Positions 1 to 11,049 of a stretch of DNA of 64,000 nt are shown piece after piece (within the stretch, counting starts at the first letter, position 1; each line of letters starts with the position of its first letter). The position numbers and the translations under genes were made by a program. The notes beneath the pieces were generated by a model. The model saw nothing but the letters and a program-made list of their open reading frames with translations, was not told where the DNA came from and did no database searches. The DNA lies in contig JAACJM010000006.1 of NCBI GenBank assembly GCA_013368315.1, positions 124,001 to 188,000 of the forward strand, given 5' to 3'. The stretch is from Tetrapyrgos nigripes. Lineage: Eukaryota > Basidiomycota > Agaricomycetes > Agaricales > Campanellaceae.

Positions 1-540
1 ACCGAGGTGCTCACAAAGCGTCTCCAGAAGACTGTAAGTAGTCTTGAACTGGAACTTGTTCTGGCGAAAGGCACAAAAGTTATGGTGACCCGAAAGCTTT
101 CTGCATTCACGTTTTCTATGGCTCACTTTTTGTTTTCTACAGGTCTTGTGAATGGCACTATTGAGACTGTCGTCGACATGTCACGTCGTCTGGAAGCCAA
201 TGGTTGTGCCTGATCAGATCTTCCCCTTGCTCAGGTTGCTGTCCTCGTCGAGATCCCGACGTACTTACGCGTGGCAGGACCTACGCTCGGCGATCCATAC
301 CCCATGAGGGCTTTCCTGAAGGCGTATCTATCGTTCCCATTGCCGTGTATAAGCATGTTTTTGACTTGAAGGGCCAACCATGCAGCCGGTTACAAATACC
401 TTTACGACTCGTAAGCTGTCGCTGTTCAAAAATCTCAGGCTCTTATGATAAAGAAAGCGCAGGTTGGGCTCGGAAGGAAAAAATTCTACGCGTTTGACGT
501 TGTTGTGTTGTCGAGAGTCACTGATATTAAACGGTCTGAT
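1..540 (+). pseudogene. PIF1-like helicase C-terminal remnant
   Basis: Decayed 3' end of a PIF1/Helitron-type DNA helicase, truncated by the window start. Seen in order across different frames: LVLAKGTKVMVT (about 55-95), GLVNGTIETVVDM (about 142-180), VAVLVEIPTY with GPTLGDPY (about 230-300), VPIAVYKHVF with CSRLQIPLRL (about 335-415), and KKAQVGLGRKKFY with VVVLSRV (about 447-520). These match, in the same order, the family's C-terminal blocks (AKG.RVM.T.N, GLVNG..G.+, CSR.Q.PLRLA, LGKKEF...+.+ALSRV). The block around 95-142 may be an intron ending CTACAG. Reading-frame changes between blocks show it is not functional. Whether it came from a Helitron or a host PIF1-like gene cannot be told; no Helitron end was seen. 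Confidence 0.6.
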
Positions 541-554
541 GGTTGTGGACAAAT

Positions 555-674
555 GGTTCAACTACTCCTGGGTTTGGCGGTGCTACTTGGAATGAGCGAA
601 GAGTATATTTCATTGGTTCAACTACTCCCGGGTTCAGCGGTACTACTTGGAATGAGCGAAGAGTATATTTCATT
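555..674. repeat. 60-bp tandem duplication (two copies)
   Basis: Two head-to-tail 60-bp units (555-614 and 615-674), each starting GGTTCAACTACTCC and ending GAGTATATTTCATT, differ at only a few positions. They lie just downstream of the helicase remnant. No function is evident. Confidence 0.9.
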
Positions 675-979
675 AGACACTACAATGTATCTCTTTGAAT
701 GAATGTCGCAAGACTTCTACTACTTTGATTGAAGAGTGAACCCTTGCTGCTCGGATTTGAAAGTGAGCAGCCCAGGTACCGTGCCACGGTGCCATATACA
801 TTTTACATTGGTTGAAATACGATGGAACAACTTGCAGACTAGTATGTTTCCAAAGAATCGCTTTACGCAGTGTGGATAGACGTCAAACCGTAGGGATAAG
901 GGCACCATCAGTAGCCTCGATGACATTAACAGAGACTCGGACGTTGTCATCGGGGACATGTGGATGCTCATTCTTGGCC

Positions 980-1089
980 CATTCAGTGCGTTCAACGAGC
1001 GGATACACGTCTAATACAATTCAGACAGTGACTAACCAGACTATTCCACAGAGCATTTTTCAGCGGTGATAGAGGACCTCCTTGTTTAG
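980..1089. repeat. Dispersed repeat copy 1 (partner at 6198-6284)
   Basis: Shares two blocks with 6198-6284: a CATTCAGTG...ACGAGC.GATACAC block and a TTCAG.G.TGAT..AGGA.CTCCTTGTTTAG block, in the same order and strand. The material between the blocks differs in length. Likely a small non-autonomous element or the remains of a segmental duplication; no coding potential. Confidence 0.6.
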
Positions 1090-1141
1090 AGGAATGAACC
1101 AAGAACCACGAGAATGGGTGCACACCGTGCTCACTGCTGTC

Positions 1142-1177
1142 ACGCGTCATCCTGCCTAGGTGTCACGCGTGACGCGT
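1142..1177. promoter_or_regulatory. Cluster of three ACGCGT palindromes upstream of EH1
   Basis: ACGCGT occurs at 1142, 1165 and 1172, the last two forming a GTCACGCGTGAC palindrome, 155-190 bp before the EH1 ATG. ACGCGT is the MCB element bound by MBF-type factors in yeasts. A single GACGCGTCAT also lies about 230 bp upstream of EH3 (63770). Use as a regulatory site is inference only. Confidence 0.3.
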
Positions 1178-1282
1178 CATTCTCAGTGAACGCTTGGCAA
1201 AAACACTTGGTCGAAACTCTATCTATTCATCTATCTATCTACATACAGTGTACGACCTCGTATCACTGCAAACCTAGTGTGG

Positions 1283-1290
1283 TATAAAAG
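1283..1290 (+). promoter_or_regulatory. TATA box of EH1
   Basis: TATAAAAG lies 49 bp before the EH1 ATG. The two paralogs EH2 and EH3 have TATAAAAAGG and TATAAAAGG at exactly the same 49-bp distance, and the intervening leader (CCTACATACTCAAGTATG type) is conserved, so this is probably the real core promoter. Confidence 0.75.
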
Positions 1291-1331
1291 GTGGGCCTCA
1301 AAATCATCATACGGCACTTACATACCCAAGT

Positions 1332-2678
1332 ATGCTCTTCCAGGTCTTATCCTCTCTACTCCTCGCCTTGACTGTGGGTGCATCCTCAGCATTACTTCCG
1401 CGGGTCGACGTCCCAGCGCCGTTCAATTCCTCCTTGTTCGAGGACTTCAATGTTTCTAGAGGCCTAAATTATCATTACTACGCAGTTCCAGCGGATACTG
1501 GAAAACCCACCCTCCTCTTTCTCCATGGCTTCCCTTCCACTTCGTATGACTGGCGTCACCAGGTTGCCTTTTTCCAAGAAAAAGGATACGGTCTCCTCGT
1601 ACCTGATATGTTGGGTTATGGAGGCACCTCGAAACCGTTGGACCCTCAGCTTTACGTTTCCAGTTTGATTACGAAGGACATCATTGATATCCTGGATGCT
1701 GAGAGTATCGAGCAGGTAGTTGTGATAGGCCATGATTGGTGAGATTTTTTTTTTGAGCATTGCCCAAGCTTATTACTGACTCGCGGTTTGCAGGGGCTCA
1801 AAAATTGCCAGTCGTCTTGCCAATTATTTCCCGGAGCGGTTCCTTGCCTACGCTTTTCTGGTCGTGGGATACACCACTCCTGATTTCTTCGCAACCCCCT
1901 TTGAAGAGAAACTCAGGCTGGTGAGTAGTCATATAATCTTCTCAGTGGCCCTCAGTTTTTATATCCTTCCATTGATACCCATACGTTTAGGACAAGTTAG
2001 TACTCGGCTATCAGAGATTTGCATACTGGGATTTCATGGCCTCTGAAGGCGCAGATCAGTTCATTTTGGCCCATTTGGATTCCTTTTTCAACGTAACTTA
2101 CACGAAGGACACCACTCATTCGATATCGGCTGATCCATTGGCAGTCTTGGCGGCGTTCAACAGTACCGAGGTTACACCAGCAGACTATGTTACACCCGAG
2201 GTGAGTTTTCAGTGTAATGGTTCCGCTTACTAGTACTAACTGCGACTTCTACTTCTACGTAGGAACGAGCTATTCAAATGGAAGCCATCCGCCAAGGTGG
2301 TATAGCCGCTCCTCTTAATTGGTACAAGATTGCGCGTGGTACTCTTGAAATGCAGGACGATAAAGGTACGAATTCCTCTCTGATTTTTCTGTTACAATGA
2401 CATGAAGATGGTAATCCTTTTTTGCAGGTATTCCCCGAGAAAATGCACTTATTCGCAGTCCAATTTTCTTTGGTGCTGCCTTGCGAGACTACATTACAGG
2501 CAGTGCTCCAATCTTTTTGGCAGGAGCTCTTGTGGCGAGTAACAGCACGGCGACTATCCGGGAGTATAATTCGGATCACTGGCTGCAACAGGCGCTCCCG
2601 GATCAGGTCAATGGCGATCTGCTCGAGTGGATTGAGGGTTTGGATCTGGATCTGGGAGGTGATTATCAATACCATTAG
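1332..2678 (+). CDS. Epoxide hydrolase paralog 1 (EH1), secreted alpha/beta hydrolase
   Basis: Soluble epoxide hydrolase family: opens an epoxide to a vicinal diol through an Asp-ester intermediate. Five exons: 1332-1738, 1794-1920, 1991-2200, 2263-2365, 2428-2678 (1,098 nt, 365 aa), all with GT-AG borders. Residues 1-20 form a signal peptide and N-glycosylation sequons follow (N32, N40), so export is expected. HGFP at 65-68 is the HGxP oxyanion motif, and GHDWG around D135 holds the nucleophile, split by intron 1. FAYWDF, then LNWYK, belong to the cap and supply candidate cap tyrosines. The SDHW motif near residue 333 supplies the catalytic His. The start was chosen because all three paralogs begin MLFQVLSSLLL. 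Intact. Substrate unknown: detoxification or a secondary metabolite are both possible. Confidence 0.88.
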
Positions 2679-2999
2679 TTGTCTGCGTTTTTGACGCGTT
2701 TCATACACCCATTGCAAGCGCTGCTGCAACCTTACGAAACGGCCTCCCGGTCTGACCGCCCCTTGCAGGCCTTCGTTGCTCACCTCTTCCTCAGTTTAGA
2801 AAAGTACTTTTTACGAGTCTGTATTGTGTAAATTTTGTATATCTTATAATCTCTTCCCTTGCAAGTCCTCAGAATGAAAAATGATCAATTAACGAAGGGA
2901 GAGAGTACACACACTTGTATATCGATAGAGGGAAAATCATTATTTTTTCCATAATTGATATTGAGAGTACTTGGTGAACGCAAAAAGACCAGAAGACGC

Positions 3000-3260
3000 G
3001 TCAAGTTCAGGAAATTTCCGGTTCTTCCAACTCTCTTCTGTCATTGTCCACGTCTTTATCCCCTTGACATCCTCCCGCAAGCAACGCTACCATCAAAATG
3101 CAAAACTGGATCTCAGACAAACGTTTGACCCGGGGAGACCGTAGCAGAGGTGTGGAACGGGCATGATCATATGTTTTGAGGGACTGGCAAGAAGATATGG
3201 TCTTACACCGTCTCTGTCGCAAAAAGCTGCAGTGCGAGGACGGATTTGAGTCCAGCGTCT
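3000..3260 (-). repeat. Dispersed repeat family R1, copy D
   Basis: Minus-strand relative of the repeats at 39120-39560 and 57170-57560. The reverse complement contains the shared blocks CTCGCACTGCAGCTTTTTGCGACAG, here cut to its core GCACTGCAGCTTTTTGCG, and GACAATGA.AGAAGAGAG...GGAAATTTCC. The centre has diverged. No coding function. Confidence 0.5.
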
Positions 3261-4060
3261 CGTACGGAAACCATAGCAGAGATTGAGAATGGCAGGGCTG
3301 GGTGTTTTTAGGGACTGGCCAGGATGCAGATTAGGTGTGATTTTCTTCAAAATGTGATGAGGCGCTCCTCTGACTGTCAGTGCCTTTCAGATCTTGATCT
3401 CTAGAGACTTGGATACACAAATACATATATTCGCGTTCTCGTCCTGCATGATCTCCAAGTCCAGCTTCGAGTCAGGAACACTGCGTAGTGTCTTATTTGC
3501 GTCAAACTGACGATTACTTATTACCTAGAGACGAGTACGTCGTTAGGACTTTCCTCTGGCAGGTACTCATTACGAGGCCCTTTAGGCCGAGTTTTAACTT
3601 ATGTCGAACCCCCAATTGAGTACCAAACTTTCTCACGGGTTCTAACTTTTACACGCCACCTCAGCGCTCCGAAGTGCCTGAACACTGCCATTTCAGCTGA
3701 CGCTCAACTGACACGTCATTCCTGCCTTCCCTCCGTCGCTGTCGATGCACCAGGCCCACCAACCAGCACGATGCTTCAGACGCGTTTACCTTCCCTCAAC
3801 AGCCGTCGAAAGTCATCAAGAGCCGCTCTCTGAGACTCTGAATCACTATGGATACCTCTAATCCAAGGTCATTTAAAGGCGCCGTTACATTAAAATGGTA
3901 CAGTATTAGGCTCTGACTAATTAAAAGAATTTTTTGCTCAGCAGCATACGAAACCGTTTTACTTAAACGGGCCTCGTAATTTGCCATGCGAAGCAGTGGC
4001 AAGTGCTAATACAATGCTATGATTCAGTGCAGTACCAACGATTCCGTCTCCATTCAACAG
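3260..4060. other. No gene recognised
   Basis: About 800 bp without a convincing open frame, splice pattern or RNA gene. Composition is mixed, with no strong tandem repeat. Confidence 0.5.
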
Positions 4061-4275
4061 ATACTTGTATGGTTCACATTGCAACCTTCATTTCGACACC
4101 GCCAACGCTGAGAGCCTGCAAGCAGCTTCCAACAGTCTTTGAGTACAATGACTGCGCAAAGTCTGGAGAGTCCAAAAAGTAATGCCTCGAGTTCAGGAAA
4201 TCCCATTACCCATGACATTACCCAGCTCTCTTCTCGGGCTGCCCTCTTCATTGTCGACATCTATGTCTTTACTTT
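4060..4275 (-). repeat. Dispersed repeat family R1, copy C
   Basis: Minus-strand copy of the end of family R1. The reverse complement carries GATGTCGACAATGAA, GGATTTCCTGAACTCGAGG, ATTACTTTTTGGACTC and CATTGTACTCAAAGACTG, matching 39370-39500 and 57365-57500. It abuts the truncated dehydrogenase and may have caused the loss of its first exons. Confidence 0.65.
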
Positions 4276-4279
4276 TCGT

Positions 4280-4866
4280 TTCCTTGATTTTCCTCTCCGA
4301 CGTCCGTTTCGACCTGCAATTCGGGACCAATATCGTTGGCCACTTTCTACTCATCCGTCTTCTACTTCAACCCTGTTTGATCAAGGGCGCGTCGTTTTTC
4401 CAGGATTATACATACCTCTTCTTCTGCTCAGTTGTTCGTTGATACGATCGACTTCAATACTCTGCGTGATGGACCAGCAAGAAAGAAAATGGGATCCGGG
4501 AAATTGTACATGCAAAGCAAGTTATTACGTTCTCTTCGTCGTGAAGCCGAGCTTAACACTGATTTGCTTTCTCGTGAAGGCCAACATGGCTCTGTCCAAC
4601 GAATTCGCGCGCCGCTTTGGCGATCAAGGAATTTGTTCACACAGCCTAAATCCAGGGAATCTCAAAACCGACCTTCAACGTACTACTCCTGGTGTATTTA
4701 TGGTGTTCACCGTGTTCTTCGTATGTCTAGCGGTCTATCAGGTCTATTATGCTTGAAACTAACTACGATTGGTAGGGATGGCTCTTTTCGCCTGCACCCA
4801 CGGGAGCTCTTACACCGTTGTACGCTGGAGTTTCACCCGAAACCAAAGAAGCAAATGGAAAAGTGA
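4280..4866 (+). pseudogene. Short-chain dehydrogenase/reductase, N-terminally truncated
   Basis: Remnant of an SDR of the fungal retinol-dehydrogenase-like group (NAD(P)-dependent oxidoreductases). Blocks in order: FGTNIVGHFLLIRLLLQP (about 4320-4375), [16 protein letters not shown] with KLYMQSK (about 4447-4520, covering the Y..K catalytic pair), [12 protein letters not shown] with [13 protein letters not shown] (about 4590-4680), and [15 protein letters not shown] (about 4797-4840). The blocks are separated by GT...AG stretches that look like introns (about 4521-4580, 4690-4770). The Rossmann glycine motif and the catalytic Ser segment are absent: the 5' side runs straight into repeat R1. 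A continuation after 4866 (GTGAGT donor) is unclear. Non-functional. Confidence 0.7.
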
Positions 4867-4869
4867 GTC

Positions 4870-6580
4870 TCGATGTCATGAATTGTCCTGGTACGTGATC
4901 TCGAGACCAGCGCTCGGAAATACACAGGGTTTTATCATCTACTGCGGTTATGGAGTAGATAGACTCGAATATTTGATTGTATATCCGTCATCTTTGTAAT
5001 ATTCGAGATCAAGCCTGTGATATCCTGTTCGGAGTGGCAGGCTAGCAAACTTTTTGTGGAAGTGTTACTATTGGCTCAGGAAATTTACCCAGAACGGTAC
5101 AGAAGTCACGAACCCAACACATCTCGAGCCATGGTAATGTTGGCTTCCAACGCAACTGCAAGTCTCACGTATTTATGGGATGGCAGGGAAATTAGTAGGG
5201 AGCACACCAAGTTCAGTGAATAAGACTGCTTTGACGGAGTGAGAGGACAAGCATAGTAGCCTGAGCAAGAATACCAATTGGACAGGAGGTGCAGGGATTT
5301 CTGACAAGTGTCAAATTCTTGAACTACTTAACATTGTCTTTTTTGGACCGATTATTTGCTGCTGCTTGCCTGCACCCTCTTCCTCTGCCGCCTTCCCGGC
5401 TGCTAGGAAGCCGGAGCGAGACGACGGCCGCCTCGCTTGTCAACTATAACTAAGTTTCGCAGCCGTGGATGAGATGACAGCACAATACCGACATGTCACA
5501 TCAGGGAGAAATTCTTTTCTTCCCAATGTGGGATTCAATTCCAAATAGGCGATGGTTGAAACTCGAGTTTGACTCGCTTTCCATAACCCGTTTGTAGTGG
5601 GATTGAAATAGACTGGGAAACGGACAGAAGTCAATTCCGACATAGCGATGCACCAGAAAGATGGGAGATCGGGAGACCGCTGGAGTAGGGGTTTCGGGGC
5701 GGCGTAGGCCCTGTAGTGACACGTGATCGCGTAGGATACTGCCAGCGTGTACGCCATAGTTAGTTCTTGACTTCAATCCACTGCGTTTGGCTCTGGCGTA
5801 GCGATAGCCAGCCCTCGGCCTACTCCACCGCTCAGGGTGAACAAGAGAGTCGCGTTGTGTAGATATAGAAAGAATTGACGCCAGAGCCAATTCACCCTTC
5901 GACTCTTCGATTCTGGTCCGATTCTGAAAAAGTGAATCGAAAGTCGAATCGTTGAACTCTGACACCTATTACATAGGATGGAAGAGCGCGCTGTTGTATT
6001 TTAATGGGCAGACCTGTAACGCTAGTGTCAGTCATTTAAGAGTGTGCTTACAGGACTGTCAGTTGACCGAGTCAAGACCGAACGTTGGGTTACGAGTTTC
6101 GCATATTCTCGACATATTCTCAGTTTTTACTTCAGGGCTGACTCGTACTGCAGCGACTCGGGCACTGAATCGGCTTCCTGAGTCTCCGGACACCCTGCAT
6201 TCAGTGTGATCGACGAGCAGATACACAGTCGACCCGGATCATCACGTAGGAAATCATTCAGTGATGGAGGATCTCCTTGTTTAGTAACACCGGAAACTGT
6301 GAACGAGTCAGAGAAACCAAACTCAGTCTAGATGCGGTATGGAACGCCTGTCTGAACTGAAGTGTCCATTGCGATCAGGGAGTCAGACTATATGCTCAAA
6401 TTGCATCATAAAATCCATATCTTCAAGGATTTTTTCAAGTCCCTTTCTCAATCTAATCTGGAGACAATACTGATGAGAATGATTACACCACAGGTCATTT
6501 GAAGTTAGTTCGTTTTGCATGATGCGCCGGCATCCCCCTCGCATCTCCGAAGGTGACGGTGTGGCGTTTCACTGTTAGCT
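4870..6580. other. No gene recognised (contains repeat copy 6198-6284)
   Basis: Only short unrelated frames. A possible last SDR segment around 5010-5100 is too diverged to assert. The 6198-6284 block repeats sequence found at 980-1089. Confidence 0.5.
6198..6284. repeat. Dispersed repeat copy 2 (partner at 980-1089)
   Basis: Same two blocks as at 980-1089: CATTCAGTGTGATCGACGAG and GTGATGGAGGATCTCCTTG. Direct orientation relative to the first copy. Confidence 0.6.
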
Positions 6581-7670
6581 GATACTACTGCACATTGACT
6601 CTACTACTGCGGTTATGCAAATACTTGGCAAATACAGTGGCGGCCGTTGAGGCAACCCGCGACCTGCAACGAATATCGCCAAAATGGCTTGACTGGGGAA
6701 TGTCTATCGACTGCCTATGTCGATGCCCAACAAGGCGATGGTGTACCAATATCTGTATATCAGTGGACAAAAGCCAGGACCCACATCCGTATATTCATGG
6801 ACTGGGGCCAGGCTGGTGACACGCCGGCGATGTAGGTATATGGCCAGGCCATTCCACCACCTGGAAGCGGGACGTCTCGGCATGACTCCTCCTATTGGGC
6901 AGCGGGCGATTAATCGAAATGGGATCCCGATGGGGCGGGAGATCAGGTGGAGCTATTTGATGGGATCTCATTCCGGACATAAGACCCCGCGCTTGATATA
7001 TAGTCTTGAGGTCGCGAGACCATCCGGGGTTGGCAGGCGTTGGTCTGCAGGCATGCTGATATATGTATCTCAGCTCATTAGGCCGTGTACACTGTATAGT
7101 TGTCAGCATATATGTACTGTCTCGAACGTTTGATAAGGAGGCACAAACTTCGCAGCTTACGGTCTCAGAACCCATACGCGATTCTGGAAATCATATATGT
7201 ATGCGGGGATGACAGATATACTTCGGAAGGGGACAATGGTATGGACGTGGGGCCCTTTAGGTACATATAGGTCTGTAGTAGATGTGGTGTTTCATGCCTA
7301 TATGTTTCTGTGTTGACCAAACTGGATGTGGTATGGTGGTATCATGCACGGTATATGTATGTTTCCCAATATATATATACCTCGGATATAGGTACCCAGA
7401 ATGGCTAATTGCCCTACAGACTACCTGAAGCTGTTGACCCGTATGTCCGTGGTATATGTACACGGGATGAGATAGGTTGGTATTTTGTGTATGTATGTGT
7501 CTCGTCTGTACGTACAGATTTACAGCTGCATGGCATGTTCCTCGATTCATCCAACTCCTTGCCTGCAACTGTGGATATTCACCAGTATATGTGTACTGAA
7601 CATATACACATATCATGCCTGATTAAGGGCAGGCCTATATTTATGTATGTACGGTGTATTGCATAGGTGC
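6580..7670. other. Noncoding stretch rich in TATGTAC/ATATGTAT words
   Basis: About 1.1 kb dominated by short purine-pyrimidine words (GTATATG, CATATATGTA, TGTACATA) recurring on both strands, many nearly palindromic. No open frame resembles a protein. Terminal repeats or target duplications that would define an element were not found. Confidence 0.45.
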
Positions 7671-8074
7671 TAAGTGTGGCATTAGGGAGTATTAGCAACA
7701 CGTCAGAAAACGTTTTTTTTTCAGCAAAACCTTGGCTAGGTTCTGACACCCGGTTCACACTCGGCTAAATTCTGACTGCGTGAAAATGTTCCCACCACCG
7801 TAGTGGTTTCCTCTTATCCTCATCGTTGTGTTGTCGCCTCCCGCATTGGTCCCACTCGTCCATTCCACTCTGTGTGCTGTGCCCAACACCTGGCATAATG
7901 ACCCTGACACTAATTCAAGTCTCCACTCGACTATTTTTGTTTGAGGTCCCTCCATTTTCGCCCACTCCACTACCCCTCCATACGATCCTTAAAGCTAAAG
8001 TCATCCCTGTCGCCTTGTGCACCCTCTTTGCACCTCATGTCTGATTCTGGAACGTGAAGAGTTGACCCACTGGA

Positions 8075-8588
8075 GTGTTTAAAAGGTTCGTGGTTGTACA
8101 TCCTAAAATCCATTTTCCTCCTTGTATTTATATGCTCCCTAGTTACGCCAGGTCATCTTTACCTGCGTGTCCTTACTCTCCAGTCTGTCCTTCCCTTGAC
8201 GACACTTCTTCTGACGGTGGCCTTACCCCTCCACCTCAACGACCACTCAACAAAACCGACGCCTTGTTCGAGGGACTCGACCGATCCATCGACGAACTCG
8301 ACCGATCCATTGACAAACTTGACCGATCCATCAACAAACTCGACTGATCCATCAAGGAAGTTGATCAGATCTTTGCCGACATCAAGGCTCAGGACAGACG
8401 TTACAAACTTCGTAAATTGATTCACGATCTCGGCGAGATGGATCAGTCCAACATTACGCATCAGCCCAATGTTACGCATCCACTTCTTCGTACTTATACC
8501 CTCCGATCTCCAATCACAACACTTCTGCCAATCCATACCATGATGGCCGTTCCTGAACCCCCTGAAACTGATTGCCCCCAATCGCATC
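8075..8588 (+). pseudogene. Relic ORF with four 21-bp LDRSI(D/N) repeats
   Basis: The frame contains four tandem 21-bp units (about 8268-8350) coding LDRSIDE-type heptads. In the fourth unit the CGA (Arg) of the other three has become TGA (8345-8347), after which the frame continues with KEVDQIFADIKAQDRR and further to 8588. The repeat suggests a short amphipathic coiled coil. It may be the upstream part of the transposon-linked gene that follows. Family not recognised. Confidence 0.4.
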
Positions 8589-8589
8589 A

Positions 8590-9774
8590 ATGATACCCTC
8601 TGCACCTGCACCTGCCTCTGCACTGTCCGTTCCTGCTCCTACACTCACAGTCACATTGCCAGGAGTCTCAGCACTTCTTTCCTCTGTTCCACCTGCAGCA
8701 CCACCTGGTCCACGCTCTGGTCCACTCTCCTCTACCAACAATGCCAATATAGCCATGACCGGGGCTGCAAATGACTCGACGACTTCCACTTCCACTAAAC
8801 TGAGTACTAAGAGGCCAGCTCCAGGTACAAAGAAGTTTGACATGCAGGCTCTGATTGCTCTTGCACGAGCATTGGTGACTGTGCAGCTGTGGTATGTGAA
8901 ACATGGTCACAAGGCTGACACCTGGAAACAAGTGTTGAGCGCTGCAGGAAAAGAGAGATTGAAGGCAGAGACAACCCCTGACACCATTCAGCAGAAGGCA
9001 GAGGCTCTCGTTGATTACAAAAAGGTTCGTCTCCCATTCTGTCCAGTTTTGGCATAACTCATTGATACTTTAGGACCCGGAGAGTAAAAGCAAAGCTGTC
9101 AGAGCAATAGCCACCGCACTGTGTACACAGCAGAATCAAATTGCAATTGCATCTTTGTTGGAAAGGATCGAGAAAGATTACGACGATGCAATCAAGAAAT
9201 CAGACAACGAGAAGGAGACTGCAAAGAAAGTGAGTCTTGTTATACTCTCATTTCATCTCTTTGTTTATCTCTCTTTGTCATTAGAAATGAGACGATGAAC
9301 GTGAGCAAGGAGAGCTCATTCATGAGCTCTCAATGCAGTCTCACCCAATGAAGAACGTGAAGGCCAGGATGAAGACGAAGACGAAATCGAAGACTTCCTC
9401 AGACCCAGCTGACACATCCTCTTCCTCTGCCTCTTCCTCTGCTGCCGCATCCTCTTCTCCACCTTCCACTCCAACACACGACAATGATGAGCCTGCTGAG
9501 CCCCCACATAAGCATCAATGCTTGCAGCTAGACTCTGCTGAAGCCCTTGATGCAATCCATGAGGGTCAACAGTCTCGCCGAGAACATAACAATGTCGTTG
9601 CAGACTTCCTCACTCAGCAAGGTGAACGCACTGAATGACAGCTAGATCTCCAGGCTCAACAACTGCAGCTGCAGTCTCGACAGCTTGATGTCCTTGCTGC
9701 ATTCATCCAACAGGGTCAAGCTCGCCATGATGATCAAACTTCCATTCCTTACATTGATATACATTGCCTTTGAT
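8590..9774 (+). pseudogene. Transposon-linked SANT-like/charged protein, disrupted
   Basis: Three exons can be read: about 8590-9024 (Pro/Ala/Ser-rich, then a helical block with LARALVTVQLWYVKHGHK and AAGKERLKAETTPDTIQQK), 9075-9230 and 9285-9774 (Ser-rich, then Gln-rich LDLQAQQLQLQSRQLDVL). The helical block resembles the Myb/SANT-like DNA-binding partner genes of PIF/Harbinger transposons, which would fit the DDE_4 transposase remnant that converges on it from 10.7 kb. Two in-frame TGA codons (9288-9290, 9636-9638) sit where CGA would keep the frame (K-R-D-D and E-R-Q-L). SANT assignment is tentative; the linkage to the transposase is inference. Confidence 0.45.
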
Positions 9775-9983
9775 GACTTCAATGACCTGCTCCATACTTT
9801 CCTACTCTGATGTTCATGACCGTTCATGACCGTTAATGTCATTTTATGACAACTTATGACTGCTCTGAGGACTGTACTCTACTTATCTGTGCATACATAT
9901 ATTCTTTAGTCATCGTATAGTCTTGTTACTTCAGTCTATTCCAGTATCATAGTCTTTTATTAGTTACATAGTACACAATAGAT

Positions 9984-10720
9984 CTACTCATCATCATCTA
10001 CAACGTAAAAGTATTGTTCTAAAGCTGGTGGCTGGCACTTGAATGACTGAGCTGTCTGATTTGGCATCAGGCAGCTGTGTGCGTTGGTCAACAGGACTGC
10101 AACCCTAGAGTACCTTCCAATAGGGCTCTCGAAAAGCTTATGCTTCCACCATGCATTGATAAACAGCCAAAGCTGAGTGACCTGGGCAAAACCATGCTCT
10201 ACTTCCATCCATACTGATGACATGGCTGTATTCCATTCTTGCTGTGCTACTGTGTGCTGAGCAGCACCTGAAAACAGACTGAGAAGGACAGGGCTGAGTC
10301 CATAAGCTGGATCACCAAATATCTGGAAATGGTGTTCGTGTTGAGGAGCATCTGCTGGAATGTTTGGGTGGAGGGCATATGCATTCAGGTTCTCGAGTAG
10401 GCCTGAGTCGGATAGAAGGTAATTATCATTTTGTCAGCCCTCTACTGGTCTGTGAAGATGTCCAATGAGCCCGTTGGGGAGTTTAAGAGCCTGGTACTTC
10501 AGCGCATGCTTCTTTTTATACCTGTTGTACATGGCCTGCTGAAATCTGAAACCAGGGGAACAAATGTGCCTGATCGTGCAATCAAGGAATCCAAAGCGTC
10601 GACTTTCATGCAACAGACTCTCACATTAAGTGGTGTGTAAACAGTAAGATTAGCCTGATACTCTGAAAACCACTTGAATGCAATATTAATACTATAACAT
10701 GGACCGCCCAAGAAATGGTT
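9984..10720 (-). pseudogene. PIF/Harbinger-like DDE_4 transposase remnant
   Basis: Minus-strand blocks: GFLDCTIRHICSPG (the first catalytic Asp in the family's G..DGT), QQAMYNRYKKKHALKYQALK, LPNGLIGHLHRPVEG, QNDNYLLSDSGLLENLNAY, IFGDPAYGLSP (second Asp), then VWMEVEHGFAQV (third acidic residue, Glu) and the C-terminus ending near 9984. This is the fixed DDE_Tnp_4 order. It is broken by a frameshift near 10610 and a TGA at 10434-10436, where EG-R-QND would be expected (CGA to TGA). Cut-and-paste transposition was the ancestral role; this copy is dead. Its N-terminal part is not recognisable. Confidence 0.75.
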
Positions 10721-11049
10721 TCATAGTGAAGAGATAATATTGCGGCCTTGCACGTTGCTTGTGCACCAGGTTGAGACTTGGGAAGTGTGTGGAGCCTCAG
10801 TATACGATAAGATGAAAAATAGATCAAGGATTAACCAATGAGGGAAATGTGGGCCATCGCCGGCATGATACTTAACGAGGCCCAAAATGTGTGAAGAAAC
10901 GGCATACCAGCATGATGGGAGCTTGCCGACTGAATAGAGGACTTAATGAGCACAGCCACACAGGAATGTCAGATTATAAGAAAGAACAAGAGGGCCTCGT
11001 AACTACACTACAAACAAAGCATAACAGACCAGAGTGCTCAGTCACAGTA

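Noticed and set aside
8159..8623. Minus-strand 154-aa frame over the 21-bp repeats
   Set aside because: Repeat-driven shadow (VEFVDGS repeats) antisense to the LDRSI repeats; no start context or family.
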